DNA from: an uncultured Campylobacter sp.
Lineage (GTDB): Bacteria > Actinomycetota > Actinomycetes > Mycobacteriales > Mycobacteriaceae
Direction: 5' to 3'
Assembly (NCBI GenBank): GCA_946221035.1
Contig: CAMIME010000001.1
Coordinates: 62,001-126,000 of the forward strand
DNA length: 64,000 nucleotides
The notes under the pieces are model-generated. The model ran no database searches. It saw only the letters and a list, made by a program, of their open reading frames with translations, and was not told where the DNA came from. A program made the translations under genes and the position numbers. This document shows positions 1 through 9,820 of the stretch, piece by piece (positions within the stretch are counted from its first letter, which is position 1; every line of letters begins with the position of its first letter).

Positions 1-1030
1 CCTCGTGCTCAAGCACCTGCACGACGTCGCCCAAATCGATGCCCACGGCCGCGAGCTGCTCGAAGACCCGAGTCGCCTCTGCCTCGGTGCCCGTCAACGT
101 GTCGCCATGCACCCCGCCTTCGGCGAGCACCGCGTCGAGCGTCTTCTCCGGCATGGTGTTCACGGTGTCGGGGCCCGCGAGCTCGGTGACGTACATCGTC
201 GCCGGGTAGGCCGGATTCTTTACACCAGTTGACGCCCACAGCGGCCGCTGCACGTTCGCAATCGCAGGAAGCTTGTCGACGGCTCCGTCGCCACCGAACT
301 CATCCAAAAACAGCGCGTAGGCCAACCGCGCGTTCGCAATGCCGGCCTTGCCACGCAGTGCGAGCGCCTCCTCGGTGCCGATGGTTTCGAGGCGGTTATC
401 CACCTCGGTATCCATCCGCGAGACGAAGAAGGACGCCACGGAGTGGATGGCGGACACGTCGTGGCCGTTTGCCTCGGCTTGACGGATGCCCTCCTTGTAT
501 GCGTCGATGACCTGCTTGTATCGCTCGACGGAGAAGATCAAGGTGACATTGACCGAGATGCCCTCCGACAGCGCGGCGGTGACGGCCGGCAGGGACTCGT
601 CGGTGGCCGGGATCTTGATCATCAGGTTCTCGCGGTCCACCTGCTCCCACAGCTCACGCGCCTGGGCGATGGTCTTGGCCTCATCCGCGGCGTAACGGGG
701 GTCAACCTCGATGGAGACGCGGCCGTCCTTGCCGCCGGTGGCCCGGTAGGTATCACGGAAGAGGTCGCACGCGTCTTGCACGTCCTTGATGCTCATCGCG
801 TACACCGCCGCGTCGGCGGTGGTGCCGGCCAGCTTCAGCTCCGCGAGCTGGTCGTCGTAGTGCGTTCCCGAGCCCATGGCCGCAGCGAAGATGGCGGGGT
901 TGGTGGTCACTCCCACGATGGATTTCTCAGCCTTGACCTGGTCCAGGTTGCCGGTGGCGATGCGCTCGCGCGACAGGTCGTCGAGCCAGGTGGAGGTGCC
1001 GATTTCGTAGAGTTCATCGATCGGGTTCAT
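1..1030 (-). CDS. tal: Transaldolase (C-terminus beyond window start)
   Basis: Transaldolase moves a dihydroxyacetone unit between sugar phosphates in the cytosolic non-oxidative pentose phosphate pathway. Translation of the minus strand starts MNPIDELYEIGTSTWLDD and contains VGVTTNPAIF near residue 40, and LMIKIPAT, whose lysine at about residue 139 is the Schiff-base residue of the family. About 343 codons are visible, close to the usual 360, so only the tail is missing. The ATG at 1028-1030 is preceded by AAAGGAG. The gene lies 13 bp downstream of tkt on the same strand and is very likely cotranscribed with it. Confidence 0.95.
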   Translation of the reverse strand, partial: MNPIDELYEIGTSTWLDDLSRERIATGNLDQVKAEKSIVGVTTNPAIFAAAMGSGTHYDDQLAELKLAGTTADAAVYAMSIKDVQDACDLFRDTYRATGGKDGRVSIEVDPRYAADEAKTIAQARELWEQVDRENLMIKIPATDESLPAVTAALSEGISVNVTLIFSVERYKQVIDAYKEGIRQAEANGHDVSAIHSVASFFVSRMDTEVDNRLETIGTEEALALRGKAGIANARLAYALFLDEFGGDGAVDKLPAIANVQRPLWASTGVKNPAYPATMYVTELAGPDTVNTMPEKTLDAVLAEGGVHGDTLTGTEAEATRVFEQLAAVGIDLGDVVQVLEHE

Positions 1031-1043
1031 GGTGGAAGCTCCT

Positions 1044-3224
1044 TTACTTGCCGTCGCCGCGGGTGGGGGCGGATTCGGTGGCACCGACGCGTTCGCTCGT
1101 CGGCACCGTGCGGTTCTCGCGGGTGCATGCGATGACGTCGCGGGAAACGCGGACCACGTTGTCCGTCGTAAAGCCGAAGCGCTCGAACAGCTCCGCGCCT
1201 GGGGCGGACGCGCCGAAGTGCTCAAGCGACACGGCGCGGCCGTGGGTGCCCAGGAAGCGGAACCACGGCATGGACACGCCAGCCTCCACTGAGACACGCG
1301 CCTGCACGTCGCGGGGGAGGATCGAGTCGATGTAGTCGTCGTCCTGCTCCATGAACCAGTCCATGCAGGGCACCGAGACGACACGCACCGCGGTGCCTTC
1401 CGCCTCGAGCACCTTCGCGGTCTCGACGGCGTACTGCACCTCGGAACCGGTGGCCATGATAATGAGGTCGGGGGTCTCCTTAGAGGCCTCCACCAGCACG
1501 TACGCGCCTCGGGCGACACCCTCGAACGCCTTCTCCTTGGTGCCCTCGAGCACCGGCAGATTCTGGCGGGACAGGGCGAGCGCCTTCGGCTGCTCCTTCG
1601 CTTCGAGCGCAGCCTTCCACGCGGCGGAGGTTTCGTTCGCGTCCGCGGGGCGGATCACGGCGAGGTCCGGGATGGCACGCAGCGCAGCCAATGTTTCTAC
1701 CGGCTGGTGCGTCGGGCCGTCCTCGCCCAAGCCAATGGAGTCGTGGGTGAACACGTAGTAGCCGTCGATGCCGGACAGCGCGGCCACGCGGATCGCGGGG
1801 TAGAGGTACTCGGAGAAGATGAGGAAGGTGCCACCGTAGACGCGGGTGTTGCCGTGCAGCGCGATGCCGTTCATGATCGAGCCCATCGCGTGCTCGCGGA
1901 TGCCGAAGTGCAGGTTGCGGCCATACGGCTCGGCGGTGAACATGTCGGTGGAGATCGACTCCGGGCCAAAGGACGCGACGCCCTTGATCAGCGTGTTGTT
2001 GGAGCCGGCGAGGTCGGCGGAGCCGCCCCACAGCTCCGGCAGCGTTGCGGCAGCGGCCTGGATCGCGGCCTCGGAGGCCTTCCTCGTGGCAAGCCCCTTC
2101 GCGTCCGCCTCCCAGGTGGGGAACTCGGCGGCCCAGTCGGCCGGCAGCTCGCGGGCATTGAGCCGGTCAAACAGCGCCTTGCGCTCCGGGTTGGCCTCTG
2201 CCCACTTGGTGAACCTCTCGTCCCAGGCGGCGTGCTTCTCGGCGGCACGCTCGCGCAGCTTGCGGGTGTGCGCAATAATCTCCGGCTCTTCGGGGAAGTT
2301 CACCTCCGCATCGAAGCCGAGGGTCTCCTTCACGGCCCTGACCTCGTCTGCGCCCAACGCGGCACCGTGGACGGCGCCGGTGTTCATCAGGTTCGGGGCG
2401 GGGTAGCCGATCACGGTTTTCACACGGATGATCGTCGGCTTCCCGGTTTCCGCCTTGGCCTCGGCGACGGCCGCCTCGATGGCCGCGACGTCCTCGCCCG
2501 ATTCCACGGTGAGCGTCTGCCAGCCGTACGCGGCGTAGCGGGCCATGACGTCTTCCGTGAACGCGATCTGGGTGTCGTCCTCGATGGAGATGCGGTTGTC
2601 ATCCCAGAACAAGATGAGGTTGCCCAGCTGCTGGGTGCCCGCAAGCGACGAGGCCTCAGATGTCACGCCTTCCTGGAGGCAGCCGTCCCCGGCAACGACA
2701 TAGATGTAGTGGTCGAACGGGCTCTCACCGGCAGGGGCCTCCGGGTCGAACAGGCCGCGCTCACGGCGTGCGGCCATGGCCATTCCCACCGCCGACGCAA
2801 GGCCCTGGCCCAGCGGGCCGGTGGTGATCTCGATGTGGTCGGTGTGGTTGTACTCGGGGTGACCCGGGGTCTTCGATGCCCAGGTGCGAAGCGCCTTCAA
2901 ATCCTCCATCTCCAGCCCGAAACCGCCGAGGTAGAGCTGGACGTACTGGGTCAGCGACGAGTGGCCGTTGGACAGCACGAAACGGTCACGCCCCGCCCAA
3001 TCCTTATCCGCGGGGTCCACATCCATCACGCGCTGGAACAAGGTGTAGGCGAGCGGGGCGAGGCTCATCGCGGTACCCGGGTGGCCCGAACCGCAGTGCT
3101 CAACGGCGTCCGCGGCGAGCACGCGCGCCGTGTCCACAGCCCGGGTATCGGCCTCCGTCCAGTCTTCCGGGTAGTTGCGGACGGTCATGGCTTGCAGCGC
3201 CTCGGGCAGCGTTGGCTGGGTCAC
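1044..3224 (-). CDS. tkt: Transketolase
   Basis: Thiamine-diphosphate enzyme transferring two-carbon units in the pentose phosphate pathway. The 726-residue protein has the family length. GSGHPGTAMSLAP lies near residue 45, and the ThDP motif runs from VVAGDG to NRIS at about residues 180-213. The transketolase C-domain follows, with GSADLAGSNNT and TGSEVQYA. The chosen start is GTG at 3224, giving MTQPTLPEALQAM, which resembles the corynebacterial N-terminus I recall. An ATG at 3188 is possible but would trim conserved residues. It is the first gene of a tkt-tal unit and is divergent from ctaB. Confidence 0.96.
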   Translation of the reverse strand: MTQPTLPEALQAMTVRNYPEDWTEADTRAVDTARVLAADAVEHCGSGHPGTAMSLAPLAYTLFQRVMDVDPADKDWAGRDRFVLSNGHSSLTQYVQLYLGGFGLEMEDLKALRTWASKTPGHPEYNHTDHIEITTGPLGQGLASAVGMAMAARRERGLFDPEAPAGESPFDHYIYVVAGDGCLQEGVTSEASSLAGTQQLGNLILFWDDNRISIEDDTQIAFTEDVMARYAAYGWQTLTVESGEDVAAIEAAVAEAKAETGKPTIIRVKTVIGYPAPNLMNTGAVHGAALGADEVRAVKETLGFDAEVNFPEEPEIIAHTRKLRERAAEKHAAWDERFTKWAEANPERKALFDRLNARELPADWAAEFPTWEADAKGLATRKASEAAIQAAAATLPELWGGSADLAGSNNTLIKGVASFGPESISTDMFTAEPYGRNLHFGIREHAMGSIMNGIALHGNTRVYGGTFLIFSEYLYPAIRVAALSGIDGYYVFTHDSIGLGEDGPTHQPVETLAALRAIPDLAVIRPADANETSAAWKAALEAKEQPKALALSRQNLPVLEGTKEKAFEGVARGAYVLVEASKETPDLIIMATGSEVQYAVETAKVLEAEGTAVRVVSVPCMDWFMEQDDDYIDSILPRDVQARVSVEAGVSMPWFRFLGTHGRAVSLEHFGASAPGAELFERFGFTTDNVVRVSRDVIACTRENRTVPTSERVGATESAPTRGDGK

Positions 3225-3373
3225 GGGTTCCTCATTTCATTGCGGTATGGCCACAGAACGAGCCCAAGCTTAATCGGTCGAGGTGAGCGTGTGGCACTGC
3301 CCGCTCCGGGCGGTGCCACCTGCCGGTCACGATTCGTCCCCCCGCCGGGTAAAGGGATACGATCATCCAAAGG

Positions 3374-3408
3374 TAGGATGCGCCAGGGGCAAAGCTGCAT
3401 TGAAGGAG
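3374..3408 (+). promoter_or_regulatory. Candidate ctaB promoter -10 and ribosome binding site
   Basis: In the roughly 190-bp divergent gap between tkt and ctaB, TAGGAT (3374-3379) fits an actinobacterial -10. AAGGAG (3403-3408) lies 7 nt before the TTG start of ctaB. No convincing -35 is visible, and nothing else in the gap stands out. Confidence 0.5.
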
Positions 3409-3415
3409 AAGGTTT

Positions 3416-4330
3416 TTGGAGACCATCAAGGCATATTTCGCGTTGACGAAGCCGAGGGTCATTGAACTTCTCTTGGTCGCAGCCATTCCAGCGATGTTGC
3501 AGGCAGACCGCGGCGAGGTGCATCTGTGGCTCGTGCTGGCCACGCTGCTCGGCGGTTGGATGGGCGCAGGAGCCGCCAACACCTTCAACATGGTGGCCGA
3601 CTACGACATCGACCAGAAGATGGGGCGCACCCGGGCCCGCCCGCTCGTGCGGCATTCGGTGACGAAGGAAAAAGCGCGGATCTTCGCGTGGGCGCTGCTC
3701 ATCCTCTCCGTGCTGTTTCTGGGCATCATCTGCCGCTCCTGGCTCGCGGCCTTTTTCATCGTGCTCACGAACTTCATCTACATCTTCGTCTACACCAAGT
3801 GGCTCAAGCGCAGGACGTGGCAAAACGTCATCTGGGGTGGTGCAGCAGGGTGCATGCCGGTGCTCGTCGGCTGGGCGGTGATCCGCGACAACGTGCACGA
3901 CGGCTCCCCGGATCGCTGGTGGCAGGCCATTGTCATGTTCCTCATCATCTTCTTCTGGACCCCGCCGCACACCTGGGCTTTGGCGATGAAGTACAAGGAC
4001 GATTACGCGCGGGCGGAGGTGCCGATGCTGCCGGTGGTCGCCTCCGCCTCCGAAACCAGCCGGCAGATCGTGATCTACTCCTGGGCCACCGTCGCCGTAT
4101 CGCTCCTCCTCGTACCGGCCACCAGCTGGATCTACCTCGTTGTGGCCGTGCTCTCCGGCGCGGCGTTTCTGGTGATGGCCACCAAGCTGCACCGCGGCAT
4201 TGTGCGCGGGGAGAACGTCAAACCGCTGAAGCTGTTCATCCTGTCCAACAACTACCTGGCGGCACTGTTTCTCGGCCTGTCGGTAGACGCGGTGCTGGGC
4301 TTCACCACCATCTCCGAGCTCATCTTCTAA
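3416..4330 (+). CDS. ctaB: Protoheme IX farnesyltransferase (heme O synthase)
   Basis: UbiA-family membrane prenyltransferase that converts heme B to heme O for the aa3 oxidase. At 304 residues it has family length, with about nine hydrophobic segments. The first Asp-rich motif is in [19 protein letters not shown] near residue 60, and [11 protein letters not shown] with the following [13 protein letters not shown] forms the second conserved region. A stop codon in frame at 3401 and the absence of ATG or GTG force a TTG start, supported by AAGGAG. Its stop overlaps the qor stop by four bases. The heme A synthase gene lies across qor. Confidence 0.95.
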   Translation: METIKAYFALTKPRVIELLLVAAIPAMLQADRGEVHLWLVLATLLGGWMGAGAANTFNMVADYDIDQKMGRTRARPLVRHSVTKEKARIFAWALLILSVLFLGIICRSWLAAFFIVLTNFIYIFVYTKWLKRRTWQNVIWGGAAGCMPVLVGWAVIRDNVHDGSPDRWWQAIVMFLIIFFWTPPHTWALAMKYKDDYARAEVPMLPVVASASETSRQIVIYSWATVAVSLLLVPATSWIYLVVAVLSGAAFLVMATKLHRGIVRGENVKPLKLFILSNNYLAALFLGLSVDAVLGFTTISELIF

Positions 4331-5295
4331 ATCTTCAGCACGACCGAGCCCGTCGTCCGGCGGGCTTGCAGGTCCTGGTGCGCTTTTTGGGCGTGCTCCA
4401 GCGCATACGGCGAGTGGGTGCGGATGTTGATAGTGCCGTCCTCCACGGCGCGCGCCACCGCCTGCGCCCGCATCAGGAACTCCTCATCCGTGGCTACATA
4501 GTGCTTCAGGGAGGGCCGGGTGAGAAACAATGCCCCGTGAGCGTTGAGCTGCTGAATCTTAAACGGCTCCACATCCCCCGAGGCGGACCCGAAGGAGCAC
4601 ACCAAACCGCGGGGGCGGGTGACTTGGAGCGCGAACTCGAACGTGTCCTTGCCCACGCCGTCGTAGACGACGTCAACACCCTCGCCGCCGTTCGCCTCCT
4701 TAATTGCCGCCGCCAGTTCCTCCCCGCTGTCCCCGTAGCGGAAAACCTTTGTCGCACCCGCCTCGTAGGCCAGACGCTCCTTTTCCTCAGTGGAGACCAC
4801 CGAGTAGACGGTGGCGTCTAAAGCCGCGGCCATTTGGGTGAGGATGAGCCCGACGCCGCCGGCGCCCGCGGTGATCACCATCGTGTCGCCCGGGGAGGTT
4901 TCCCGTACCCCGTGCAGCAGGTAGTGGGAGGTCATCCCCTGCAGCAACATCGATGCTGCAGCCTCTTCAGCGACGCCCTCAGGCACGGCCACGACCCGGT
5001 TGCGGTCGACGACCACGCGCTCGGCGTAGGAACCCGGGGCGTCGTGCCACGCAACCAGGGTGCCCGGCGCGATTTCCCCCTTTGGGTCTTCGGCGACGCG
5101 CCCGCAGCCCTCTGTGCCCGGGATGTACGGCGGGTCGGAAGGGTAGGTGCCCGAACGGAAATAGGTGTCGATGTAGTTGACGCCGGCGACGGAGACGTCG
5201 ATAAGCAACTGCTCCTGGGTGGGGACAGGATCCGGAACGTCCTCGTAGCTCAAGACCTCGGGGCCGCCGTGTTGCGTGACAATGATGGCTTTCAT
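4327..5295 (-). CDS. qor: NADPH:quinone oxidoreductase (zeta-crystallin-like MDR family)
   Basis: Zinc-independent medium-chain dehydrogenase/reductase that probably reduces quinones with NADPH. The protein has 322 residues. An N-terminal GroES-like fold contains [12 protein letters not shown], and the Rossmann motif [13 protein letters not shown] lies near residue 150. No catalytic or structural zinc cysteines are seen. The ATG at 5295 is preferred to a longer reading because TACGCT lies 8 nt before it. The start is one base from the ctaA stop, so it may be transcribed both with ctaA and from its own leaderless promoter. Confidence 0.85.
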   Translation of the reverse strand: MKAIIVTQHGGPEVLSYEDVPDPVPTQEQLLIDVSVAGVNYIDTYFRSGTYPSDPPYIPGTEGCGRVAEDPKGEIAPGTLVAWHDAPGSYAERVVVDRNRVVAVPEGVAEEAAASMLLQGMTSHYLLHGVRETSPGDTMVITAGAGGVGLILTQMAAALDATVYSVVSTEEKERLAYEAGATKVFRYGDSGEELAAAIKEANGGEGVDVVYDGVGKDTFEFALQVTRPRGLVCSFGSASGDVEPFKIQQLNAHGALFLTRPSLKHYVATDEEFLMRAQAVARAVEDGTINIRTHSPYALEHAQKAHQDLQARRTTGSVVLKI

Positions 5296-5296
5296 G

Positions 5297-6268
5297 TCAC
5301 ACGAGCGTAGGCAACCTGCGCTTCCCGTGGGCGAAAAGGAACGCGGAGAATGCAACCACGATGGAGGACATTCCGATGTGCGCGGGGATGGTCCACCGCG
5401 GTACCCCCATGCGGAACTGAATCACGCCGATTGCCCACTGCACGATGATCGCAGTCACGAGCACGAGGGAGGTCGTGAACGCGTCCTTGGGGGCGTTGTG
5501 CTTGCGCAACAGGTACACCACGACGAGGGTTGCAATGAGGTAGACGTAGAGGAACGCAGCGTGGGTGTAGGCGAGCATTTCGGTGTCCAGCTCGAGGCGG
5601 CCTTCCATGCCCACACCGGAGTCGCCCGAGTGAGGGCCGGAGCCGGTGACCATCGTGCCGGTGACTAAGACGAAACACAGCGCTACCGCCGCGGCGACGG
5701 TCCAGCCGCGAACGGCGGCGGGGTAGCGGCGGGTGGGGGTCGCATCATCCGGTTCCGCAATCCGCATGTACAGCGTGGCGGCAACCCACACCAGCACCAT
5801 CGATGGCAGGAAGTGCACCGCGACGGACCACCAGCGCAGGTCCAGCAAAACGGAGATACCGCCGATCACTGCCTGCACCACGACACCGAGCAGCGAAATC
5901 CAGGCGAGCACCTTCACCTCTTTGCGTCGCGCCGCTCGGTAGACGGCCAACAGCACCAAGCCCGCAGCCATGCCGACCACGAACGTCAGGAGACGGTTGC
6001 CGAACTCGATGGCCTGGTGGACCCAAGGCGCCGCGCCCGCGACGGGGACTAGCGAGCCTTCGTGGCACAGGGGCCAGGTGTCGCAGCCCAGGCCGGAGCC
6101 CGTGACGCGCACCAGCGAGCCGGTGACGGTGATACCGCCTTGGCAGACCAGGAGCACCATGGCCAAGACGCGTTGGAGGTTGAGTGAGGGCGAGGCCCAG
6201 GCCTGGCGCAGGCGCCCTTCCCGCGACGGTGTGTCGGTACCGGTGAGTGTGGCGTTTGTGGTGCTCAC
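5297..6268 (-). CDS. ctaA: Heme A synthase
   Basis: Membrane enzyme oxidising heme O to heme A for cytochrome aa3 oxidase. The 323-residue protein has about eight transmembrane segments. CDTWPLC in the first extracellular loop gives the C-x5-C cysteine pair typical of the family, and heme-ligand histidines lie in HQAIEFGNR and later helices. GTG at 6268 is chosen over a TTG at 6286 because AAGGGAG sits 5 nt upstream. TACACT (6306-6311) is a plausible -10, giving a leader of about 30 nt. Confidence 0.92.
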   Translation of the reverse strand: MSTTNATLTGTDTPSREGRLRQAWASPSLNLQRVLAMVLLVCQGGITVTGSLVRVTGSGLGCDTWPLCHEGSLVPVAGAAPWVHQAIEFGNRLLTFVVGMAAGLVLLAVYRAARRKEVKVLAWISLLGVVVQAVIGGISVLLDLRWWSVAVHFLPSMVLVWVAATLYMRIAEPDDATPTRRYPAAVRGWTVAAAVALCFVLVTGTMVTGSGPHSGDSGVGMEGRLELDTEMLAYTHAAFLYVYLIATLVVVYLLRKHNAPKDAFTTSLVLVTAIIVQWAIGVIQFRMGVPRWTIPAHIGMSSIVVAFSAFLFAHGKRRLPTLV

Positions 6269-6343
6269 TGAAACTCCCTTATGCAACTTTAGGTGGATCG
6301 CTATGAGTGTATCGGACGGCCCGGTCAGCTCCGATCAATGCGG

Positions 6344-7111
6344 CTAGCCGTCGAAGCGGAACAGGCGGATCGCCCCGATGACAGCTGCCGCTGCCCACGC
6401 CGCGAGGCTCGCCCAGGCGGCCCAGTTCACAAGCAGCTGCAACGCTTGCTCCAGCGCACCCGCCAGCGCGACGGTGGGGACGATGTTCCACCACCCGGCG
6501 TTACCGATGTCGCCCGAGTAGCCCACCCAGCCAAGGACACCCATGAGCACGAGCCAGAGCAGGTTTGCCACGGCAAGCACGATCTCCGAGCTCAGTGCGC
6601 CGCCCATGAGCAAGCCCATCGCCGTAAACGCAGCGACGCCGAAGAGCAGCGTAACCAGGCCAAACAATGCACCTCCCGGGGAGACGCTCCAACCGAGCGT
6701 GAACGCGATGGCACCCAGGATCACTATCTGCACCAACACCATGGCCAGCACCCCCAGGATCTTGCCCACGATAATTGCCCACGCGGGAACCCCCGATGCA
6801 CCGGTGCGCTTCAGGGCTCCGTAGCGGCGATCGAACGCGACCGCAATTGCCTGGCCCGTGAATCCGGCGCCGGTTGCGGCGACCGCGAAAACCATGGGGA
6901 CCAAGACGTTGAAGTCGGTGTTGGCGCCCAGAATGGGTACAATCGCCGCCGCGACGAGGATTGCGGCGGGGATCACCAGGTTGAGTAACAGCTGCTCGCC
7001 GTGGCGGAGCATCAGCTTGGCTTCAATCCCACCCTGCGCCGCGGCGAGAGAGGCCAGCGGGGCGCGTTGGGGGGCGGGAGTGAATGTCCCGGGTCCGATC
7101 TGTTGGTGCAT
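6344..7111 (-). CDS. ABC-2 type exporter, membrane subunit
   Basis: Integral membrane protein of 255 residues with six hydrophobic segments, built like ABC-2 permeases of drug or lipid exporters. The segment RRYGALKRTGASGVPAW, between helices two and three, is typical of these permeases. Its ATG overlaps the stop of the ATPase gene (TGATG), so the two form one transporter. The position downstream of mptB is conserved in mycobacteria, as I recall. The substrate cannot be deduced; export of an envelope lipid or glycan precursor is speculative. Confidence 0.85.
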   Translation of the reverse strand: MHQQIGPGTFTPAPQRAPLASLAAAQGGIEAKLMLRHGEQLLLNLVIPAAILVAAAIVPILGANTDFNVLVPMVFAVAATGAGFTGQAIAVAFDRRYGALKRTGASGVPAWAIIVGKILGVLAMVLVQIVILGAIAFTLGWSVSPGGALFGLVTLLFGVAAFTAMGLLMGGALSSEIVLAVANLLWLVLMGVLGWVGYSGDIGNAGWWNIVPTVALAGALEQALQLLVNWAAWASLAAWAAAAVIGAIRLFRFDG

Positions 7112-8037
7112 CAGCTTCTCAACTCCTTGCCCGTGAGGTCCAAGAACACGTCCTCCAAGGTCCGGTGGGACACACTCATCTCCCGAATCAACACATCCTG
7201 GCGAGCAGCTTCGCGCGCGAGCGTAGCGACGACCTCCGGCGAAGCATTGCCCCGAATCGCGTAACTGTACGGTCGGCGCTCCTCGCAGGTGACGCGCAGG
7301 GCCGAAAGGGCGGCGTCCAGCGGGCGGGTGTTGAGCGCCTCCGCCGTTGTGAAAGACACGAGGGGATACTCGTCGTGGCTTGTCAGCTCTGCTGGGCTAC
7401 CCTGCGCTACCAGCCGGCCGCGGTCGAAGATGACTACGTCGTCGGCGAGCGACTCCGCTTCGTCCATCAAGTGGGTGGTCAGCACCACCGTCGTGCCGTC
7501 GCGCTTCATTGCGGAGATGATGTCCCACACCGCGAGCCGGGACTGCGCGTCCATCCCCGCCGTGGGCTCGTCGAGGAAGACCAGCTCGGGCCGGCCGATC
7601 ATGGCCAGGGCGAGCGACAGGCGCTGCTGCTGGCCCCCGGATAGGCGCCGGTAACTGGTGTGCGCCACACCTTCGAGGCCAAGCAGCTGCATCAACCACT
7701 CGGGATCGTGCGGGTGCGCGTTGTAGCGTGCCGTCAGCTCGAGCATCTCGCGCACCTTGATGCCCGAGTAGGAGCCCCCGCCTTGCAGCATGATCCCGAT
7801 CCTGTCCCGCACCCGCTGCGGGTGGGCGACCGGGTCGATGCCCAAAACACGGATCTGGCCAGAGGTTGGGGCGGTAAAGCCCTCGCACATCTCAATCGTG
7901 GTGGTCTTCCCCGCGCCATTTGGCCCAAGCAGCGCAAGGAGCTGCCCGCGCCTCGCGCTGAACGACAATCCGTCAACCGCCGTCTTCTCGCCGAAGCGTT
8001 TCACCACGTTTGTGACTACCAGCGCTTCTTCACTCAT
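7111..8037 (-). CDS. ABC transporter ATP-binding subunit
   Basis: Nucleotide-binding subunit of the adjacent ABC-2 exporter, 308 residues. It shows Walker A GPNGAGKTT near residue 38, signature LSGGQQQRL, Walker B VFLDEPTAGMD and an H-loop in LTTHLMDEAE. The C-terminal extension of about 90 residues (SFTTAEALNTRPL and following) is common in drug-export ATPases. The ATG at 8037 overlaps the mptB stop as ATGA. A longer in-frame reading to 8367 lies entirely inside mptB and is discarded. Confidence 0.92.
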   Translation of the reverse strand: MSEEALVVTNVVKRFGEKTAVDGLSFSARRGQLLALLGPNGAGKTTTIEMCEGFTAPTSGQIRVLGIDPVAHPQRVRDRIGIMLQGGGSYSGIKVREMLELTARYNAHPHDPEWLMQLLGLEGVAHTSYRRLSGGQQQRLSLALAMIGRPELVFLDEPTAGMDAQSRLAVWDIISAMKRDGTTVVLTTHLMDEAESLADDVVIFDRGRLVAQGSPAELTSHDEYPLVSFTTAEALNTRPLDAALSALRVTCEERRPYSYAIRGNASPEVVATLAREAARQDVLIREMSVSHRTLEDVFLDLTGKELRS

Positions 8038-9773
8038 GCAGGTGAGTGTAGACCCCCGTCCGACACGCGCCGCAAACGAAGCCAAGCCGCCGCCGCCAGC
8101 ACGGCGAAGGCCACGGTGGCGATGCCGTAGATGGTGGCCACCGCCTCGGGGGTCAGCGCGAGCCCTCGTGGCAGGACGAGGAAGCTGAAAACTGCGGAGT
8201 ACGCGGCCACACCTGCGCGAAACAGGGGGCGGTTTGCCCACGCAGCCAGGGGCAGAATCGCCCAGAGCGGATACCAGGGGTGGACGACGGGGAAGAGCAT
8301 CACCAGGACGAGCGTGGACACGCCGAGCCCGCCGATTGGATGAATCGTTCCACGGTAGGTCGCCCACAGCATGCGAACCATGAAAGCGACAGCGACGGCG
8401 ACGCCCGCGGTGCGGGTCACAGTCAGCATCGCTTCGGTATGGTCACCCAGCCCAAGCCACATACCCAAGGCGCCGCCGATCACACCGATATCGGTGGTCA
8501 GCGAGAGCCAGCTGCGTATCGACGCAGCACCGCCCTGGCCCGTCACCCACCCAAACCCGATGCCCGTGATCTGCGCTACCGCCAGCGAGGTGACAACGAG
8601 GAGGGTGGATTGCACGCCGGCGGCCATCAGCAGCGCCCGCGTCCCGCCCAATCTGGGGCGTAGTGCGCGTGCGAGCGCCATGCCGACGAACCCGAGCCCT
8701 ATGAACCCGCTCACCTTGACCAGCCCCGCGCAGGTCACCAACACGCCCGAGAATGCAAGCAGCGCCCACGGCCGCCACCAGCGCTTGCCGCTCTCGCTAG
8801 AGAGTCCATCCACCCCGCGCAGACCCACTTCCAAGCCGATGAGGACGAACCCCGCCATCAGGGCCTCGTTATGGATCCCGCCGACGAGGTGCAGAATGGT
8901 CAGCGGATTGAGCACGCCCAGCCACAGGGCCGCCGCCGGGCGCACACCGCACCGGTGGGCCAGGTGGATCACACCCCACGAGGCGGCCAGGATGCCAGCG
9001 ATTGACACCGCGCGGTGCGCCAGCACGCCCCACAGGATCGAGTCCCCGGTGATCCAGGAAATCCCGGAGGCTACGCCAAGCGCGACGGGGCCGTAGGGGC
9101 TGGGGGAGTGCGCCCAGATGAACGGCACGGAACGGGCGAGGTGGTGTTCTACCCCGAGGAGTTCAACCGGACCGGCGGAGTACGGGTCCATGCCCTCGCG
9201 CACAATGAGCCCGTTAGCCAGGTAGGAATAGATGTCTTGGGTGAACAGCGGCGCTGTGCCGAGCAACGGGAACACCCACGCAAGCAGGGTTGCGAGCGCG
9301 GTGGCGACCCCGAACCTGTCACCGACTTGCGCATCGGTGCGCAGCTTAGCTGTGGCGCTGCTTGTCGCCCCGACGTAGGGGGCGAGAAGAAGCCAAGCAA
9401 CCACGAGCAGCCCAACACCCACGAGGACGATGGCGTTTGACGCCAGCATCATTCGTCCCATCAACGCACCCAAGGGGAGAGACGACCATGGGTTGTCCAC
9501 CACCGGCAACGCGCCGCCGCCTAGGCCACCGAGACCCATGAGGAGTGTGCCCAGGGTACCCAGCCACACCAAAGTGCCCGGGCTCGCCGCGCGGAGGAAC
9601 CCGGCTTCGCTCAGCTGCGGCGGCGCAGAGGGGCTGTCGGTGTTGGCGGCGGTGTGGGCATCGGTGTTGCCATCGGTGTGCAATTCCGCCGAACGCGACC
9701 CGGGGCGGCCGATCCGCGGGAGCTCGTCGGCAAGCGTCGCGCGGCGGCGTCGGGTGTTTCGAGGTGCCGTCAC
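8034..9773 (-). CDS. mptB: Polyprenol-phosphomannose-dependent alpha-1,6-mannosyltransferase (MptB type)
   Basis: GT-C membrane glycosyltransferase that, in corynebacteria and mycobacteria, starts the alpha-1,6-mannan core of lipomannan from polyprenyl-phosphomannose. The 579-residue protein has a basic N-terminal tail and about a dozen hydrophobic segments. The conserved extracytoplasmic loop after the first helices includes TQDIYSYLANGLIVREGMDP. I start at GTG 9773 because TAGACT lies 8 nt upstream, as in a leaderless gene; a GTG at 9809 would add 12 residues. The call rests on length, topology and location next to the suf operon. Confidence 0.85.
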   Translation of the reverse strand: MTAPRNTRRRRATLADELPRIGRPGSRSAELHTDGNTDAHTAANTDSPSAPPQLSEAGFLRAASPGTLVWLGTLGTLLMGLGGLGGGALPVVDNPWSSLPLGALMGRMMLASNAIVLVGVGLLVVAWLLLAPYVGATSSATAKLRTDAQVGDRFGVATALATLLAWVFPLLGTAPLFTQDIYSYLANGLIVREGMDPYSAGPVELLGVEHHLARSVPFIWAHSPSPYGPVALGVASGISWITGDSILWGVLAHRAVSIAGILAASWGVIHLAHRCGVRPAAALWLGVLNPLTILHLVGGIHNEALMAGFVLIGLEVGLRGVDGLSSESGKRWWRPWALLAFSGVLVTCAGLVKVSGFIGLGFVGMALARALRPRLGGTRALLMAAGVQSTLLVVTSLAVAQITGIGFGWVTGQGGAASIRSWLSLTTDIGVIGGALGMWLGLGDHTEAMLTVTRTAGVAVAVAFMVRMLWATYRGTIHPIGGLGVSTLVLVMLFPVVHPWYPLWAILPLAAWANRPLFRAGVAAYSAVFSFLVLPRGLALTPEAVATIYGIATVAFAVLAAAAWLRLRRVSDGGLHSPA

Positions 9774-9781
9774 GGCTGGAC

Positions 9782-9787
9782 AGTCTA
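9782..9787 (-). promoter_or_regulatory. mptB -10 element (leaderless)
   Basis: TAGACT on the minus strand, 8 nt before the GTG at 9773. If this is the promoter, the alternative start at 9809 lies upstream of transcription and cannot be used. Confidence 0.5.
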
Positions 9788-9820
9788 GTGTGGGCAGCCG
9801 TTTCGCCACGGCCGCGCGAC

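Noticed and set aside
1707..3446. 579-codon frame antisense to tkt
   Set aside because: Shadow frame with no ribosome site, running into the divergent promoter region and ctaB.
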